Source: Prevotella sp.
GTDB taxonomy: Bacteria > Bacteroidota > Bacteroidia > Bacteroidales > Bacteroidaceae
NCBI GenBank assembly: GCA_022769285.1
Contig: JALEKD010000006.1
Location: forward strand, 1 to 55,360
Length of the DNA stretch: 55,360 nt
Direction: 5' to 3'
Position 1 is the first letter of the stretch. Every line of letters starts with the position of its first letter. Position numbers and translations under genes: made by a program. Of this stretch, positions 9,502 to 18,700 are shown in pieces. The notes under the pieces are model-generated. The model ran no database searches and was not told where the DNA came from. It saw nothing but the letters and a program-made list of their open reading frames with translations.

Positions 9502-11538
9502 ATGAAACAGACCGTAATGATGTTGGCGGTGGCACTGCTTATGGGCAAGGCCGCTACCGCCCTGGCCCAAGGGACCGCCTACGCCCAGTACACCAACTTG
9601 CCCACCCTGTATATAGAGACCACCAGCGGGGCCGACCCCGTGGACAAGACCAACTACCTGCCCTGCAAGGTAACACTGGTAGATGGCGACAAGACCACCA
9701 CCTATACGCTGGCCAAGGGCGGCGTGAGAGGCCGGGGAAACAGTACCTGGAGTGCCAAGAAGAAACCCTGGCGGCTCAAGTTTGACTCCAAGGTGGCGCT
9801 GTTAGGCAAGGACTTTGCCAAGGCCAAGAGCTGGACCGTGCTGGCCAACGCCTTTGACAAGTCGCTTATGCGCAACGCGCTCACGTACCACTTGGGCCGC
9901 TTCATGGGCCTGGAGTTCTGTCCCGCAGCCGTGGCGGTAGACCTGGTGATGAACGGCACCTACCGCGGAACGTACCAGATATCTGACCAGATGGAGGTGC
10001 GCAGCAAGCGGGTGCCTGTTGATGAGGACACAGGCTGGCTCCTGGAGTACGCTAACGCTGCCGACAAGGTAGATGACCCCAAGATAGCCCTCTACTGGAA
10101 CAGCGGCTTCTACGGCAACGTACAGATAAAAAATCCGGAGTTCACAGATGATAAGCTCACGGCCAACCCCGCGCTGGCCGAGGAGATACGCAGCTATCTC
10201 AACACCACCATTGGCGGCCACATGGATACCTCGGTCAATGGCTACGACTACTTAGATCCCGTCAAGGGCTACCGCGCGCTGGTAGACACGCTGGCCCTGG
10301 TCAACTGGTACGTGGCCACCGAGATAACGGCCAACTGGGACGGATTTTACAGCATCTACTCCTACCGCGAGGGTAGCGGCGCGCCCGACACCCGACTGCA
10401 CCTGGGCCCGCTCTGGGACGAGGACCTGGCCTATGGCAACCACCACGAGACCTACGACCATTTTGCAGACAATTACTTCTACACCCACCTGCTGGCCGAC
10501 TGCAACTTTGACCGCAACCGTTTTCCTGCAGGTTTCCGCAAGATGCAGCCCGTGATACAGCACTTGTGGGACGACCCGTGGTTTGCCACGGCTGTGAGCC
10601 ACCGGCTGCAACAGCTCATGGACGGAGGCGTCCAGGCGTATCTGGAGGGCAAGGTCGACGAGATGCAGGCTCTCTTGGCAAAGTCGGCAGCCAAGAACTT
10701 CGCGCTGTGGAGTATTAGGAACGACGACAAGGGCTGTTCCACGGCCGATAACAGGGTGAGCTGGGAGCGGTCGGTACGCTTGCTGCGCGCCTTCATAGGC
10801 TCGCGCCTGGCCATGATGAAGAGCCAGGTGGCCGCGAAGAACTCGGCCAACCTGTATCTGGACGATACGGTCGACGACGATGCCCGTATAGCCACCCGCG
10901 CGGCCTCGGCCACGGGCGGAGTCAACGTGGTGATGCGCCGGACTGTCGAGGCAGGTGTGTGGACACCTGTGTGCCTGCCCTTTGCCCTGACACCCCAGAT
11001 AGCAGCCTACTACTTCGGCGAGGGAACCCAACTGGCCGTCTTCAGCACCGTCAGCACCAGTGGCGGGCGGGCTCAGTACCACTTTGCTACCACCCAGGAG
11101 GTAGGGGCCGGCGTGCCCTGCCTGGTCAAGGCTACCCGCGCGGTGGCCACGCCTTACTCCTTCCTCGGCGTAACGCTGACAGGCCAGCCCAAGGGCTATG
11201 CCCAGGGCGGATGGGGCTTCCAGGGCGTGTTCGGACCTGCCACGCTGGAGGCCGACGGCACCCGCCTGCTGTTAGAGCAGGGCAGCGCCGTAGCTGTGAC
11301 CGCCGCCCCAGTGGCCATGCCGGGCTATAGAGCCTACTTTACCCGTCCGGCTGGCACCGCGGATTATGCCGTAGAGGTGCTGGTAGACAGCCATCCCACG
11401 GGCATAGCCGATGGCCCCACGGTAGATGCCGCGGCCAACGGCCCCACCTACACGCCCGACGGCAAGGCTCTGTCCGCTCCCGCAGCCACCCTGCCCCATG
11501 GCCTATATATAAAGAAAGGTGTAAAGGTGGTACGGTAG
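9502..11538 (+). CDS. Secreted CotH-like (protein kinase fold) protein with T9SS-like C-terminal tail
   Basis: A 678-residue protein with a signal peptide (cleavage near ALAQG, residue 23). The CotH domain covers about residues 30-420: the RGRGNSTW motif, the KKPWRLKF segment with a lysine typical of the family, and LGPLWDEDLAYGNH with the acidic metal-binding residues. CotH of Bacillus is an atypical protein kinase of spore coat proteins; Bacteroidota homologues are secreted and their substrates are unknown. The C-terminal part (about 430-640) is beta-rich. The last 30 residues end LPHGLYIKKGVKVVR, resembling type A T9SS sorting tails, so outer-surface export is inferred. It appears to be a single-gene unit. 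Confidence 0.85.
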   Translation: MKQTVMMLAVALLMGKAATALAQGTAYAQYTNLPTLYIETTSGADPVDKTNYLPCKVTLVDGDKTTTYTLAKGGVRGRGNSTWSAKKKPWRLKFDSKVALLGKDFAKAKSWTVLANAFDKSLMRNALTYHLGRFMGLEFCPAAVAVDLVMNGTYRGTYQISDQMEVRSKRVPVDEDTGWLLEYANAADKVDDPKIALYWNSGFYGNVQIKNPEFTDDKLTANPALAEEIRSYLNTTIGGHMDTSVNGYDYLDPVKGYRALVDTLALVNWYVATEITANWDGFYSIYSYREGSGAPDTRLHLGPLWDEDLAYGNHHETYDHFADNYFYTHLLADCNFDRNRFPAGFRKMQPVIQHLWDDPWFATAVSHRLQQLMDGGVQAYLEGKVDEMQALLAKSAAKNFALWSIRNDDKGCSTADNRVSWERSVRLLRAFIGSRLAMMKSQVAAKNSANLYLDDTVDDDARIATRAASATGGVNVVMRRTVEAGVWTPVCLPFALTPQIAAYYFGEGTQLAVFSTVSTSGGRAQYHFATTQEVGAGVPCLVKATRAVATPYSFLGVTLTGQPKGYAQGGWGFQGVFGPATLEADGTRLLLEQGSAVAVTAAPVAMPGYRAYFTRPAGTADYAVEVLVDSHPTGIADGPTVDAAANGPTYTPDGKALSAPAATLPHGLYIKKGVKVVR

Positions 11539-11639
11539 TCGCTCGTGGCTGTGGCGACGGCCGTGGCCGCGCGCCCTCCGGCTCGTTTAAAAAACGATAA
11601 AAATGTAGAAATTAGTTTCTTTTTGTAGCCGATTAGTTG

Positions 11640-11647
11640 TAACTTTG
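11640..11647 (+). promoter_or_regulatory. -7 box for the nagB operon
   Basis: TAACTTTG lies 31 bases before the nagB ATG. Upstream there is only an imperfect -33 (TTTC about 20 bases away). Confidence 0.55.
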
Positions 11648-11678
11648 TGGCTCAGAATATAACTTAAACATCAAAACA

Positions 11679-12470
11679 ATGAGATTAATTATCGAAACCG
11701 ATTATGAGAAGTTGTCACAGTGGGCAGCCAATCATGTAGTAGCGCGCATCAACGCTGCCATGCCTACGGCTGAGAAGCCTTTTGTACTGGGCCTGCCTAC
11801 CGGGTCGTCGCCCGAGGGCATGTATCACTGTCTCGTCGAGGCTTACCGTGCTGGCCAGGTCAGTTTCAAGCACGTTCTCACCTTTAACATGGACGAGTAC
11901 GTGGGTCTGCCCGAGAGCCATCCGGAGAGTTACCACTCCTTCATGCGCCGCAACCTGTTTGACCACATCGACTGCCCTGCCGAGAATATCCACATCCTCA
12001 ACGGCAACGCCCCCGACCTGGAGGACGAGTGCGCCCACTATGAGCAGATGATAGCCGAGGCTGGCGGCATCGACCTCTTCCTCGGTGGCATAGGCCCCGA
12101 TGGACATATCGCTTTCAACGAGCCGTTCTCGTCGCTCACGTCGCGTACCCGCGTCAAGACACTCACCACCGATACCATCATAGCCAACAGCCGCTTCTTT
12201 GACAATGATGTCAACAAGGTGCCCAAGCACGCCCTGACCGTAGGCGTGGGTACCGTGATGGATGCCCGCGAGGTAATGATACTCGTAAATGGTCACCACA
12301 AGGCCCGCGCGCTGCAGGCTGCCGTCGAGGGAGCCGTTACCCAGGCCTGGACCATCAGCGCCCTGCAGCAGCATCAGCACGCCATCATCGTAGCCGATGA
12401 GGCGGCAGCCGACGAGCTCAAGGTTAGTACTTACAAGTACTTCAAGGATATAGAAAAAGATAATTTGTAG
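11679..12470 (+). CDS. nagB: Glucosamine-6-phosphate deaminase NagB
   Basis: A 263-residue enzyme of normal family length. Catalytic signatures are intact: [12 protein letters not shown] (phosphate loop), FNMDEYVGL (base Asp) and [14 protein letters not shown] (Asp and His of the ring-opening site, plus Glu). It converts GlcN-6-P to fructose-6-P and ammonia, the last step of amino sugar use. It starts after a TAACTTTG box and is followed after 23 bases by a larger gene carrying a second, degenerate NagB-like domain, so the two probably form one operon for amino sugar metabolism. Confidence 0.96.
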   Translation: MRLIIETDYEKLSQWAANHVVARINAAMPTAEKPFVLGLPTGSSPEGMYHCLVEAYRAGQVSFKHVLTFNMDEYVGLPESHPESYHSFMRRNLFDHIDCPAENIHILNGNAPDLEDECAHYEQMIAEAGGIDLFLGGIGPDGHIAFNEPFSSLTSRTRVKTLTTDTIIANSRFFDNDVNKVPKHALTVGVGTVMDAREVMILVNGHHKARALQAAVEGAVTQAWTISALQQHQHAIIVADEAAADELKVSTYKYFKDIEKDNL

Positions 12471-12493
12471 GATTAATAAAGGTTATTAGAAAA

Positions 12494-14485
12494 ATGAGAC
12501 TAAACCTTAGTTCTCAGATAGTATTTAACAAGGTTCCCGAAGAGTTCTACAATCCGAAGACTGCAGTAGAACGCTCTGAGATTACTCGTGCGGAGCACAT
12601 CCCCACAGACATCTACCCGACCGTAGATGAGGGCGCCGCCCGTATTGCCGACGCCATTGTGGCCGAGATTAAGGCCAAGGAAATGTTGGGCAAGTACTGC
12701 GTGCTGGGCCTCGGTACCGGTCAGTCGCTTACTCCTGTGTTTAACGAACTTATACAGCGTTACGAGAAGAAGCAGGTTAGCTTTGCCAACGTGGTAGTGT
12801 TCAATGCTTATGAATACTTCCCTCTTTCGCCGGATAGTCAGCACAGCGCCATCAGCCAGTTGCGCGACCGCTTCCTCAGTCACGTCGATATTCCCGATCA
12901 GAACGTCTATACGCTCGACGGAACGATATCCCAGGAGGCCGTGCAGAGCCACTGCCGTCTGTACGAACAGCGTATCCAGACTTTCGGAGGCATCGATGTC
13001 ATGCTGTTGGGTATCGGCCGTATCGGCAACATCGCTACCAATGAGCCTGGCTCTACCCTTACATCGCCCGCACGTATCATCCTGATCGATGCTACCAGCC
13101 GCGAGGAGATGACCATGAGCTTTGGCTCGCAGGAGCCCGTTCCCCCATGTTCTATCACGTTGGGCATAGCCGACATACTGGCTGCCCGCAAGATATTCCT
13201 TACCGCCTGGGGCGAGGAGAAAGCCGACATCATCCGCATGACCGTAGAGGGCAAGATAACGGATGCCATCCCGGCCAGTTTCCTGCAGACCCACAACGAC
13301 GCGCACGTGGTTATAGACCTGCCGGCCGCCAGCAAGCTTACCCGCATCATCCATCCATGGCTGGTGTCGAGTTGCAAGTGGACCGACAAGCTCACCCGTG
13401 CCGCCCTGGTATGGTTGTGTCAGGTAACGGGTAAACCTATCCTGAAACTGACCAACAAGGATTATAACGAGAACGGCCTCTCCGAGCTTCTGGCACTCTA
13501 CGGCTCGGCCTACGATGCCAATATCAAGATTTTCAATGACCTGCAGCATACCATCACGGGCTGGCCGGGTGGCAAACCCAATGCCGACGACACCTATCGT
13601 CCTGAGCGTGCCACTCCTTACCCCAAGCGCATCATAGTCTTCTCTCCCCATCCCGATGACGATGTCATCTCCATGGGTGGCACTATCCAGCGTCTGGTTA
13701 AGCAGGATCACGACTTGCATGTAGCTTATGAGACAAGTGGTAACATTGCCGTCGGCGATGAGGAAGTTACTCGTTTCATGCACTTCGTTAATGGTTTCAA
13801 TCAGCTCTTCATGGGCGACAAGGACGAAACTATCAAGCAGATGTACAAAGACATCAAGCACTTCCTGGCTAACAAGAAGGACGGTGACATGGATACTCAG
13901 GACGTGCGCACCATCAAGGGCCTCATCCGCCGCGGTGAAGCTCGTACGGCCTGTACGTTCAACAAGATTCCCCTTGACCACGTCCACTTCCTTGATTTGC
14001 CCTTCTACGAGAGCGGCAAGATTGAGAAGCTGCCTATGACAGAGAAGGATGTCGATATAGTACGCAACTTGCTTACTACTATCAAGCCCCACGAAATTTT
14101 TGTGGCTGGCGACTTGGCTGACCCTCATGGCACGCACCGTAAGTGTACCGACGCCGTTCTGGCTGCTATCGACCTGGAGAAGGAAGCAGGCGCCGAGTGG
14201 CTCAAAGACTGTCGTATATGGATGTATCGAGGTGCCTGGGCAGAGTGGGAGATTGAGAATATCGAGATGTGTGTACCCATGAGCCCCGAGGAACTTCGCG
14301 CCAAGCGCAACGCCATCCTCAAGCACTCGTCGCAGATGGAGAGTGCGCCTTTCTTAGGCAACGACGAGCGTCTGTTCTGGCAGCGCGCCGAGGACCGCAA
14401 CCGTGGCACGGCTGCTCTCTACGACTCGCTCGGACTGGCCAGCTACGAGGCCATGGAGGCTTTCGTCGAGTACAAGCCTCTTTAG
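12494..14485 (+). CDS. NagB-like (degenerate) domain fused to a PIG-L/LmbE deacetylase domain
   Basis: A 663-residue two-domain protein. Residues about 55-290 have the NagB/isomerase fold, with GLGTGQSLTP and LLGIGRIGNIATNEP. Compared with the NagB just upstream, NMDEY is NAYEY and [11 protein letters not shown] is GRIGNIATNEP, so the catalytic Asp, Asp and His are replaced. Residues about 375-640 form a PIG-L (LmbE-like) zinc deacetylase domain with SPHPDDDVISMGG and DPHGTHRKC, whose metal ligands look intact. PIG-L enzymes remove N-acetyl groups from GlcNAc-type sugars. The fusion is known in Bacteroidota and is often annotated as a deaminase, which the missing residues argue against. A sensing or scaffolding role for the N-terminal half is inference. 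Confidence 0.85.
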   Translation: MRLNLSSQIVFNKVPEEFYNPKTAVERSEITRAEHIPTDIYPTVDEGAARIADAIVAEIKAKEMLGKYCVLGLGTGQSLTPVFNELIQRYEKKQVSFANVVVFNAYEYFPLSPDSQHSAISQLRDRFLSHVDIPDQNVYTLDGTISQEAVQSHCRLYEQRIQTFGGIDVMLLGIGRIGNIATNEPGSTLTSPARIILIDATSREEMTMSFGSQEPVPPCSITLGIADILAARKIFLTAWGEEKADIIRMTVEGKITDAIPASFLQTHNDAHVVIDLPAASKLTRIIHPWLVSSCKWTDKLTRAALVWLCQVTGKPILKLTNKDYNENGLSELLALYGSAYDANIKIFNDLQHTITGWPGGKPNADDTYRPERATPYPKRIIVFSPHPDDDVISMGGTIQRLVKQDHDLHVAYETSGNIAVGDEEVTRFMHFVNGFNQLFMGDKDETIKQMYKDIKHFLANKKDGDMDTQDVRTIKGLIRRGEARTACTFNKIPLDHVHFLDLPFYESGKIEKLPMTEKDVDIVRNLLTTIKPHEIFVAGDLADPHGTHRKCTDAVLAAIDLEKEAGAEWLKDCRIWMYRGAWAEWEIENIEMCVPMSPEELRAKRNAILKHSSQMESAPFLGNDERLFWQRAEDRNRGTAALYDSLGLASYEAMEAFVEYKPL

Positions 14486-14523
14486 GGTTGCGTAGGTTGT
14501 AGTACACCTATTTAAATATATAG

Positions 14524-14570
14524 TGGCGGACTATCGTTGGGAGCATGGTGCTCCTGGTGATAGTCCGCCA
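14524..14570. terminator. Bidirectional terminator between the NagB-PIG-L fusion and the BSP-type peptidase
   Basis: A perfect 12-bp inverted repeat (TGGCGGACTATC with GATAGTCCGCCA) around a 23-nt loop, between two convergent genes. A long stem of this strength can stop transcription from both sides, although the T tracts are short. Confidence 0.6.
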
Positions 14571-14601
14571 TTGTGTTATGGATGTAGTAGTGGTGGCGGG
14601 G

Positions 14602-15387
14602 TTAGCGGTGGGTCTTCTCGCCCATGGCCTGCATGTACATAGTCCACAGGGCTTCGGCATTAGCCGGCTGGCCGAGTGCATACGAGAGCGCGTCGTCCCA
14701 GTTCCAGGGAATAACCACACGGGTAGAGTAGTTGAGACGCTTCAGGAAGTCGGCGCGGTAAGTGCGGCGCAGCCAGTCCAGGAAGTAGCCCGTGTAGCGA
14801 TAGCCCCGGGTGTAGTGGCCGCCCTTAGGGCGGTCGCCGTCATGGAAACCGTCGCAGGCAATACGTACTGCGTCGGCCATGCCTTCAATAAAGGTGGTGA
14901 CGGTGGGGTTCTGGCCATAGTGGCCGATGCCTTTGGGCTCGAGCTGATACACATGAGTGAGCTCGTGGAGCAACACGCCGCGCGTCTCGAAGTCTACCTT
15001 GGCCGTGTCGCCATCGCCAAAAGCCTTGGCAACGTGGCGGGTACTGTAGAAGATAGAAGTCTGCTTGCTGTTGCCCCCTTTGGCCGAGATGCCGGGGTCG
15101 TCGCGTAGCGTGTAGTGGAGAGAGCGACACATGGGTAAGCTGTCCTTGGGCGAGTAGTACAGAGTACGCATCACCTGACGTGCTACCCGGCGGATATAGC
15201 CGTCAGGGTCGGGCACGATGGCGTGATAGATATTAGAGCCACGGCTGCCCTGATCCTTGTCCTCGAATACTATCTGCTGGAGATGGTGGTTCCATGCGCG
15301 GCGATGGGTGTCGCGCTCTATGGCGTTAGTGGCCATGGCGCCCATGAGCAGGGCGGCTACCAAGAGGGTTGCTTTACGTTTCATCAT
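14602..15387 (-). CDS. Secreted plant basic-secretory-protein-type metallopeptidase
   Basis: A 261-residue protein with a signal peptide (MKRKATLLVAALLMGAMATNA). HELTH at residues 141-145 followed by VYQ, then FIEGMADAVR about 30 residues later, matches the basic secretory protein family (gluzincin-like HExxH with a downstream E-G-x-A-D). The family includes plant defence proteins and bacterial secreted proteases; the substrate is unknown. The start is taken at 15387, or the adjacent ATG at 15384, because the 33 residues upstream do not look like coding sequence and would extend over the promoter at 15456-15487. It is a single gene, ended by the hairpin at 14524-14570. Confidence 0.85.
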   Translation of the reverse strand: MMKRKATLLVAALLMGAMATNAIERDTHRRAWNHHLQQIVFEDKDQGSRGSNIYHAIVPDPDGYIRRVARQVMRTLYYSPKDSLPMCRSLHYTLRDDPGISAKGGNSKQTSIFYSTRHVAKAFGDGDTAKVDFETRGVLLHELTHVYQLEPKGIGHYGQNPTVTTFIEGMADAVRIACDGFHDGDRPKGGHYTRGYRYTGYFLDWLRRTYRADFLKRLNYSTRVVIPWNWDDALSYALGQPANAEALWTMYMQAMGEKTHR

Positions 15388-15455
15388 GTTGTCTGTTTGT
15401 CGATTTGTTGTTATAGTAGATATTCCCGCGGTCATCATTATGAGCGGTCTGATTG

Positions 15456-15487
15456 CAAAGGTAATCATTAATGAGGGCTCGGGCAAA
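15456..15487 (-). promoter_or_regulatory. Bacteroidota promoter for the BSP-type peptidase
   Basis: On the minus strand TTTG (15484-15487), 20 nt, then TACCTTTG (15456-15463). Both boxes match the consensus. The leader is about 60 nt. Confidence 0.75.
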
Positions 15488-15565
15488 CAAAATGACTATT
15501 TTCTTTCTATTCTTTGTACGATTTCCATTCGGGGCGCTTCTCTCTGCCGTGCTGCTGGCAATTTT

Positions 15566-15633
15566 TGCAGAAGATAGGCTGCATCTCAGCAATTGAAACA
15601 AGTGTCATTGCGCTCGATTTGCACTATCTTTGC
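15566..15633 (+). repeat. Single copy of the 64-bp promoter-bearing repeat
   Basis: The reverse complement of this stretch closely matches the units at 8591-8811 (GCAAAGATAGTGCAAATCGAGCGCAATGA, then CAATTGCTGAGATGC and CCTATCTTCTGC). Here the TATCTTTG box at 15625-15632 faces plus, towards the alpha-2-macroglobulin gene at 15723. The rest of the 15388-15722 gap holds the two promoters listed separately. Confidence 0.75.
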
Positions 15634-15661
15634 CCCCGACACATTAATTAAGAAAGATATA

Positions 15662-15693
15662 TTTGCTGTCATGGCCTATTTTTAGTAATTTTG
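15662..15693 (+). promoter_or_regulatory. Bacteroidota promoter for the alpha-2-macroglobulin operon
   Basis: TTTG (15662-15665), 20 nt, then TAATTTTG (15686-15693). It lies 30 bases before the ATG at 15723. Confidence 0.75.
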
Positions 15694-15722
15694 CCTTGTA
15701 ATAACCTCTAATCATTACGCTT

Positions 15723-18700
15723 ATGCGAAAGTTAGTTTTCTTGCTATCCCTGCTGTTTCTGAGTACCGCGATGGTCACGGCTGCCGAGTCGTACACCACG
15801 CTGTGGAAGCAGTACTACGCCGCGGCCGAGAAGTGGCATCCCCGTACCGGAATGGCTCTTCTGGATAAGATAATAACCCGCGCTGCGTCCGAGAAGGAGT
15901 ACGGTCATCTCATCAAGGCCCAGATTTTCCGGTCCAGTATGATGGCTCAGCTCTCGCCCGACTCGTTTGACATAGAGGTGGCCCGCATGGAGCGGGCCGA
16001 GGCCACAGCCACAGAGCCTGTGCTCAAGGCGGTGTATGCCACCGTGCTGGGCAAACTATACAGAGAGAATTGCCAGTATGCCAATAAGGGCGACTATGAG
16101 GCCAAGTACCGTGCCTGCTTTGCCCGGGCCCTCCAGGACAAGGACCGCCTGGCCCATACCCAGGCCCGAGTGTACGAGCCGTTGGTGGTTCGTGGTGGCT
16201 ACGCGTCGGTCTTTGACGACGATCTGCTCCACGTTATCGGTTTCGAGGCTGGGGCTTATGCCGAGCTATGCGACTACTATGCTGCTCACGCCAATCGCCA
16301 TGCCGCCTGTATTATGGCAGGCTGGGCCGTTACTAATAATTATAATAAGGTAGGCCCGAGCGCCAACCGCGCCAAGCAGTTGCAGCAGATAGACTCGCTG
16401 ATAGCCGTCTACCAGGATATAGAGGAGGCCGGCGACTTAGCCATCAGGCGCTTTGAACTGATGAAAGGCGACAGCCGCTTTACCGAGGCCGACCGGATGA
16501 CTTACATTGATAATGCCTTGGCCAAGTGGGGAGCGTGGAAAGGCATGAACAAACTGCGCAATGAGCGCGCCGAACTTATCGCCCCGACTTTTACGATAAG
16601 TCTGGCTCAGGAAACGATGCGTCCCGCTACGGCACGCATGGTTCGCATTAATGCCCTGCGCAACATTAAGCAGCTCACGCTGAACGTTTACCGTCTGAAG
16701 AACACTTACTATAAGGCATCCAAGGGATACACCGTTGCCGAGGAGCCCCAGACGCTGAAGAAGTACGTGGCGGGCAAGCCCGTGCAGGTCATCAGACGCC
16801 GATACTACGGTCAGCCGGCTTACAAGACACTCACTGACACCGCCACGATAGCCCCGTTGCCCTTAGGGGTCTATCTGGTAGAGGCCGTGACCGACACCAA
16901 GGGTGTAAAGCCCCAGTATGCCAAGCTCCATGTAACCGATATGATGGTGCTGGTACAGAATGAGACTGCTCAGGCCACCCGCCTGGTAGCCGTGAGTGCC
17001 ACCACGGGTCAGCCTGTACCCGGTGCCAGGATAGAGATAGTCTCGGGCGAGGACAAGGTCGATGCCCTTACTACCGACGGCAAGGGTGAGGCCAGCGTCG
17101 ACCTGAACTACCGTTCTAAGCTACGTGCCTGTACCACTGCCGATAACTGCGCCCCCTACAGCCCTGTCTGGAATCATTTTGTAAGTTCCCGTCAGCAGGG
17201 TGGCGACAACGTGCGCCTCTTTACCGACCGCTCTATCTACCGTCCGGGACAGACCGTCCAGGTGGCCTTGGTGGCCTACAAGGTTGCCGATGCCGCTACT
17301 GCTAATGTGCTGGCCGACAGAGAATATGCCCTGCAACTCAAGAACGTCAACTACAAAGTCGTGGCCGAGAAAAAGGTTACCACCGACAGCTACGGCTCGG
17401 CTTCGGCCAGTTTCGTGCTGCCCACGACAGCCCTGACGGGTACCTATAGGATATGCGTGGGCAACAGCTGGCGCGAGTCGGTTGCCATTGAGGTCGAGCA
17501 GTACAAGCGCATCACTTTCAGGATAGACATGGACACCGTGAAGACCCGCTATGAGATGGGCGACACAGTGGCCGTTACCGGGCGAGCCATCAGCTATGCC
17601 GACATGCCCGTCCAGGGCGCCAAGGTTAAGTATGGTGTGCAGCGCCGCACACCCCTCTGGTGGCGTTATGCCACCTCGCGGGCCGACGATACACAGATCG
17701 CGTCGGGCGAGGTGGTTACCGATGCCTCAGGCGCCTTTACCATCTCTGTTCCCATGACGGTTCCCGATGCCGACGAACCCCACTTTGTGTACAACTTTGC
17801 CGTCAATGCTACGGTAACCGATGCCGCTGGCGAAACCCACGAGGCCACTACGGTGCTGCCGCTCTCTTCGCGCGCCACATTCCTGCGCTGCGACATGGCC
17901 CAGATGGCCGAGCGCGACAGCCTGCGTAACTTCCGCTTCGCCTATACCAACATCCAGGGCACCGAGATAGCCGGCACCGTCAGCTACACCATCGATGGCC
18001 ATGCCTATACCGCTCCGGCCAACAAGCTCATCGACGCCCAGCCCATCATAGCTGGTCTGAAGAGTGGCCGCCACAGCCTGCAGGCCATCTGTGGTACCGA
18101 CACGGTACGCCATTCATTTGTTATCTTCACTCTCGATGACGACCAGCTGCCTGTAGATACCCTCGACTGGTTCTACCTGAGCAGCCGCAGTTTCAGCGAC
18201 CGTGGCCCCATCCGTCTTCAGCTCGGTTCCTCGGCTGCCGACCAGTACGTTGTCTACAGTCTCTTCTCCGGCGGCCGTATGATAGAGAAAGGCTCTTTTA
18301 ATCTGAACGGCCGTCCCTACCGTCGTGATTTCACCTACCGTAGCGAGTATGGCGACGGACTTACCTTGGCTTACGCCTGGGTGCGCCATGGCCGGCTCTA
18401 CAGCCATACTGTCCACCTCGTCCGTCCCCTGCCCGATAAGCGGCTCGTCAGTCATTGGACCACTTTCCGCGACCATCTTGTGCCCGGCCAGAAGGAAACC
18501 TGGACGCTCCACATCAGCCGCCCCGACGGCCGTGCAGGCAGCGCCCAGCTTATGGCAGCCCTTTATGACAAGTCGCTGGATGCGCTGCACTTCCACCGGT
18601 GGTCGTTCGGCCCCCTGTACACCCCTACGTTTACCTACGGTGTTCAATGGGTTACCCCGCCGTCATGGGCCAAGTCGCTCTATGCCTACCTGAGTCCCAA

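Noticed and set aside
12500..14326. 608-codon antisense frame opposite the NagB-PIG-L fusion
   Set aside because: It lies wholly within a gene with clear motifs on the other strand and resembles no family; a GC-composition artefact.
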